Positions 13,776 to 16,418 of a stretch of DNA of 16,418 nt are shown here, piece by piece. The notes beneath the pieces were generated by a model. The model was not told the DNA's origin. It was given only the letters and a program-made list of their open reading frames with translations, and did not search any database. Position numbers and translations under genes: made by a program. Where the stretch lies: NCBI GenBank assembly GCA_002399735.1, contig DHEF01000014.1, forward strand, positions 18,322 to 34,739, written 5' to 3'. Numbering within the stretch: the first letter of the stretch is position 1; the number at the start of each line of letters is the position of its first letter. The stretch is from Chitinophagaceae bacterium UBA4857 (lineage in GTDB: Bacteria > Bacteroidota > Bacteroidia > Chitinophagales > Chitinophagaceae).

Positions 13776-16202
13776 ATGACCATATCGTATAAATGGCTGA
13801 GTGAATACCTGCCCGTAGTTGTAGATACCGAACGTCTTAGTCGCATCCTAACTTCTATTGGTTTAGAGGTGGAACATGTAGAAGAATTTGAAGAAGTAAA
13901 AGGAGGATTAAAAGGTTTGGTAATCGGCCATGTATTAAGCACCGAAAAACATCCGAACGCAGACAAGCTTACACTTACTAAAGTTGATGTTGGTACCGAT
14001 ACACCTTTATCCATTGTATGCGGTGCCCCCAATGTAGCTGCCGGTCAAAAAGTAGTAGTGGCTCCCGTTGGTGCAACTATTTATCCAACAACAGGCGATC
14101 CTTTAACCATGAAGTTGGCAAAAATAAGAGGCGAAGAAAGCCAGGGAATGATTTGTGCAGAAGATGAATTGGGACTAGGTACTTCACATGCCGGTATTTT
14201 GGTATTACCGGAAGATGTAAAACCCGGTACTGCTGCCGCTGATTATTTTCATCCTTACACTGATACAATCTATGAAATAGGCTTAACCCCTAACCGTATG
14301 GACGCTATGAGCCATTGGGGTGTTGCCCGTGATGTATGCGCTTACTTATCGCACCACGATAAAAAAGAACTGAGAGCTAAAATACCTAACAGCAATAGTT
14401 TTAAAGCCGATAACCAGGATTTAAAAATTGAAGTAACAGTTGAAAATACTACAGCCTGCCCACGTTACAGTGGCGTAAGCATTAGCGGTATAACAGTTGC
14501 CGCTTCTCCCAAATGGTTACAGGAAAAATTAAAAGCCATCGGTTTAAGGCCCATCAATAACATTGTAGATATTACCAATTTTATTCAACACGAAACAGGG
14601 CAACCTTTACATGCTTTTGATGCTAATAAAATAAACGGCAAAAAAGTAATTGTAAAAAACCTGCCAGAGAATACACTATTTATTACATTGGATGGTAAGG
14701 AAAGAAAACTACATACCGATGATTTAATGATTTGTGATACTGATAGCGGTATGTGTATTGCCGGTGTGTTTGGTGGTTTAGAAAGTGGCGTTACCGATGT
14801 AACACAGGATATATTTTTAGAGAGTGCTCACTTTGATGCTATCACTATTCGCAAAACATCGTTCCGCCATGGTTTACGTACCGATGCGGCTACCCGCTTT
14901 GAAAAAGGTGCTGATATTTCGGCAACGGTGAATGTTTTAAAACGTGCAGCACTTTTAATTAAAGAAATTGCCGGCGGTAGCATTAGTTCAGATATTGTTG
15001 ATGTTTACCCTGAAGTGCCGGAGAAAAAAGAAGTGGCGATTAAATACCATTTCTTAAAAAAATTAAGCGGTAAAAATTATCATCCGGATTCGGTTAAAGG
15101 TATTTTAACCAGTTTAGGATTTGAAATTTTAAAAGAAGGTATTGATGAATTGCGCATTGCGGTGCCTTATCATAAACCGGACATTTCGTTACCTGCCGAT
15201 ATTGTAGAAGAAGTATTACGTATTGATGGACTGGATAATGTTGCCATACCCGACAGCATTATGATTACGCCTGCCATTGAAGAAAATTATGCGCAGGAAA
15301 AATACAAGGAAAAAGTAGCCGACTACCTGGTAGGTTTGGGCTATCACGAAATATTAACCAACTCTATTACTAATGAGTCTTTCTTTAGCGAGGAAGAGTT
15401 GGCAACCTCGGTAAAAATGTTAAACAGTTTAAGTGCCGAGTTAAACATACTGCGTCCGTCCATGTTGGAAACAGGCTTACAGGTTATTGCCCATAATTTA
15501 AACCGCAAAAACAACCAGCTTCGTTTTTTTGAATTTGGTAAAACCTACAAAAAACAAGAAGATAGTCAGTACATAGAAACAGAACAATTATGCCTGTACA
15601 TTACTGGCGCACAAAACAATGGCAGCTGGCGTGTTAAACAAGGTAATACTGACTTTTATGTATTAAAAGGTGTGGTAGAAAGATTAGCCAATATACTTGG
15701 CATTAAAGCCCTGAATTTTGAGGCATGGCAACACACCAAATTTGAAGCAGGTTTACAGGCATTGGTTAAAGGTGAAACGCTTATACAAGTTGCACAGGTA
15801 AATAATACTACCTTAAACAGTTTTTCTATTAAACAACCTGTTTATTACGCTTGTATTAACTGGAAACTGGTTTCGGCCATTGCGGGTAATACTAAATTGG
15901 CTTTTGTTGAAATACCAAAGTACCCGGCTGTACAACGTGACCTATCGTTAGTTGTTTCCAGTACACTTAGTTATGCTGATATTGAAAAATCGGTTAACAA
16001 TATTAAACTGAACAAACTTACCGGCTTTGAATTGTTTGATGTATATGCAGGTGATAAATTGGGTAACAATAAAAAATCGATGGCCCTTAGCTTTACGTTT
16101 CTTGATGTTGAAAAAACACTGACAGATAAAGAGATTGACGGCTGGATGAATAAGATAATGACCAATCTTGAAAAAGAGTTGCAGGCGGAGATTAGAAAGT
16201 AA
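13776..16202 (+). CDS. pheT: Phenylalanine--tRNA ligase beta subunit
   Basis: An 808-residue beta subunit of the alpha2-beta2 phenylalanyl-tRNA synthetase, needed for tRNA binding and editing of Tyr-tRNA(Phe). The ATG at 13776 (MTISYKWLSEYLP) is the normal family start; a longer in-frame start 26 codons upstream lies across the promoter and is rejected. The OB-fold tRNA-binding domain is at about 40-150 (VIGHVLSTEKHPNADKLTL, CGAPNVAAGQKVVVAPVGA). B3/B4 editing follows from about 200 to 390 (PRYSGVSISG, LRPINNIVDITNFI, GQPLHAFDA). B5 is near 400-475, then the catalytic-like core (RPSMLETGLQ). The FDX-ACB anticodon-binding domain closes the protein (IPKYPAVQRDLSLVV to the end). The length is typical. 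pheS is not adjacent, which is common in Bacteroidota. An intergenic repeat starts 4 bases after the stop. Confidence 0.96.
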   Translation: MTISYKWLSEYLPVVVDTERLSRILTSIGLEVEHVEEFEEVKGGLKGLVIGHVLSTEKHPNADKLTLTKVDVGTDTPLSIVCGAPNVAAGQKVVVAPVGATIYPTTGDPLTMKLAKIRGEESQGMICAEDELGLGTSHAGILVLPEDVKPGTAAADYFHPYTDTIYEIGLTPNRMDAMSHWGVARDVCAYLSHHDKKELRAKIPNSNSFKADNQDLKIEVTVENTTACPRYSGVSISGITVAASPKWLQEKLKAIGLRPINNIVDITNFIQHETGQPLHAFDANKINGKKVIVKNLPENTLFITLDGKERKLHTDDLMICDTDSGMCIAGVFGGLESGVTDVTQDIFLESAHFDAITIRKTSFRHGLRTDAATRFEKGADISATVNVLKRAALLIKEIAGGSISSDIVDVYPEVPEKKEVAIKYHFLKKLSGKNYHPDSVKGILTSLGFEILKEGIDELRIAVPYHKPDISLPADIVEEVLRIDGLDNVAIPDSIMITPAIEENYAQEKYKEKVADYLVGLGYHEILTNSITNESFFSEEELATSVKMLNSLSAELNILRPSMLETGLQVIAHNLNRKNNQLRFFEFGKTYKKQEDSQYIETEQLCLYITGAQNNGSWRVKQGNTDFYVLKGVVERLANILGIKALNFEAWQHTKFEAGLQALVKGETLIQVAQVNNTTLNSFSIKQPVYYACINWKLVSAIAGNTKLAFVEIPKYPAVQRDLSLVVSSTLSYADIEKSVNNIKLNKLTGFELFDVYAGDKLGNNKKSMALSFTFLDVEKTLTDKEIDGWMNKIMTNLEKELQAEIRK

Positions 16203-16206
16203 AAGA

Positions 16207-16418
16207 ACAATTTGTCAATTAGTCAATTTGGAAATTAGATAATGAGGTTTTCTGGTAAAGCAAGATAACTTACATTATGCCCAATAGAATTAACTCGATA
16301 TTAATTATTTGATTTACCCCATTGATGCTTCGCCTTACCGGAAGTACCGCCGATGAATCGGGGTGCACCTTGCACTACTTGTTCCGCTTTGCGCAAATGG
16401 TGAGTAAAGTTACAGGTG
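16207..16418 (+). repeat. Intergenic mosaic repeat, copy E (runs off the window)
   Basis: The left part aligns with copy C: ACAATTTG-CAATTAG (16207-16222), AATGAGGTTTTC (16241-16252) and TGCCCAATAGAATT (16278-16291). From there it follows copy B instead: 16282-16313 matches the reverse strand of 3781-3812 with 3 mismatches, and CATTGATGCTTCGC follows at about 16320-16333. Positions 16335-16358 and 16398-16413 match the reverse strand of 3912-3935 and 3877-3892. This copy therefore links the two versions and shows they are one family. The element continues past the end of the window. No terminator for pheT was recognised here. Confidence 0.8.

Noticed and set aside
13492..13776. Open frame of 94 codons on the minus strand between glmS and pheT
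   Set aside because: It spans the pheT promoter and the GC-rich direct repeat, and the translation has no domain-like pattern.
1..16418. CRISPR array formed by the repeated intergenic blocks
   Set aside because: Copies are kilobases apart, in both orientations and of different composition; there are no regular spacers and no cas genes.

Overview
The window looks like chromosomal DNA of a member of the Bacteroidota, most likely Chitinophagales/Chitinophagaceae. This rests on four observations: AT-rich codon use, a secreted protein ending in the type IX secretion (T9SS) 'gliding motility-associated' C-terminal domain, Bacteroidota-type promoters (-7 element TAnnTTTG), and start codons that mostly lack Shine-Dalgarno sequences. 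The taxon is inferred from these features, not from a database search.

Layout from left to right. (1) 140-3600, plus strand: an alpha/beta hydrolase, overlapped at TAATG by a large secreted PKD/Ig-like protein with a type B T9SS sorting domain. (2) 3601-4323: a 723-base gene-free stretch packed with repeat debris. (3) 4324-5739, plus: a CorA-type metal channel and a Nudix hydrolase that starts 3 bases after it with GTG. (4) 5886-7095, minus: folK and a deoxynucleoside kinase, divergent from sppA. (5) 7192-8940, plus: the signal peptide peptidase SppA, which converges on a DUF4954-type protein (8962-11175, minus) across a shared hairpin terminator. (6) 11540-13375, minus: glmS with a clear intrinsic terminator. 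(7) 13776-16202, plus: pheT, behind a well-formed Bacteroidota promoter.

The genes are mostly housekeeping: folate synthesis, deoxynucleotide salvage, amino-sugar synthesis, tRNA charging, membrane protein turnover and divalent cation transport. There is no phage, plasmid, CRISPR array, restriction system or transposase gene, and I found no tRNA or rRNA.

The unusual content lies between the genes. Five intergenic segments (1-80, 3720-3945, 5724-5875, 11311-11473, 16207-16418) belong to one non-coding repeat family. Its copies are mosaics: they share exact or near-exact blocks of 16-32 bases in a mostly fixed order, but each keeps a different subset of blocks. One copy supplies the stop codon of the Nudix gene, and the AT-rich end of another serves as the U-tract of the glmS terminator. 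Other short repeat types sit in the same gaps: a CCCCTCC/GGAGGGG hairpin, a REP-like palindrome pair, a GC-rich direct repeat with a hairpin, and degenerate TTGAAC/ATTCAT arrays next to promoters. I consider this modular repeat family the best candidate for something not yet described.
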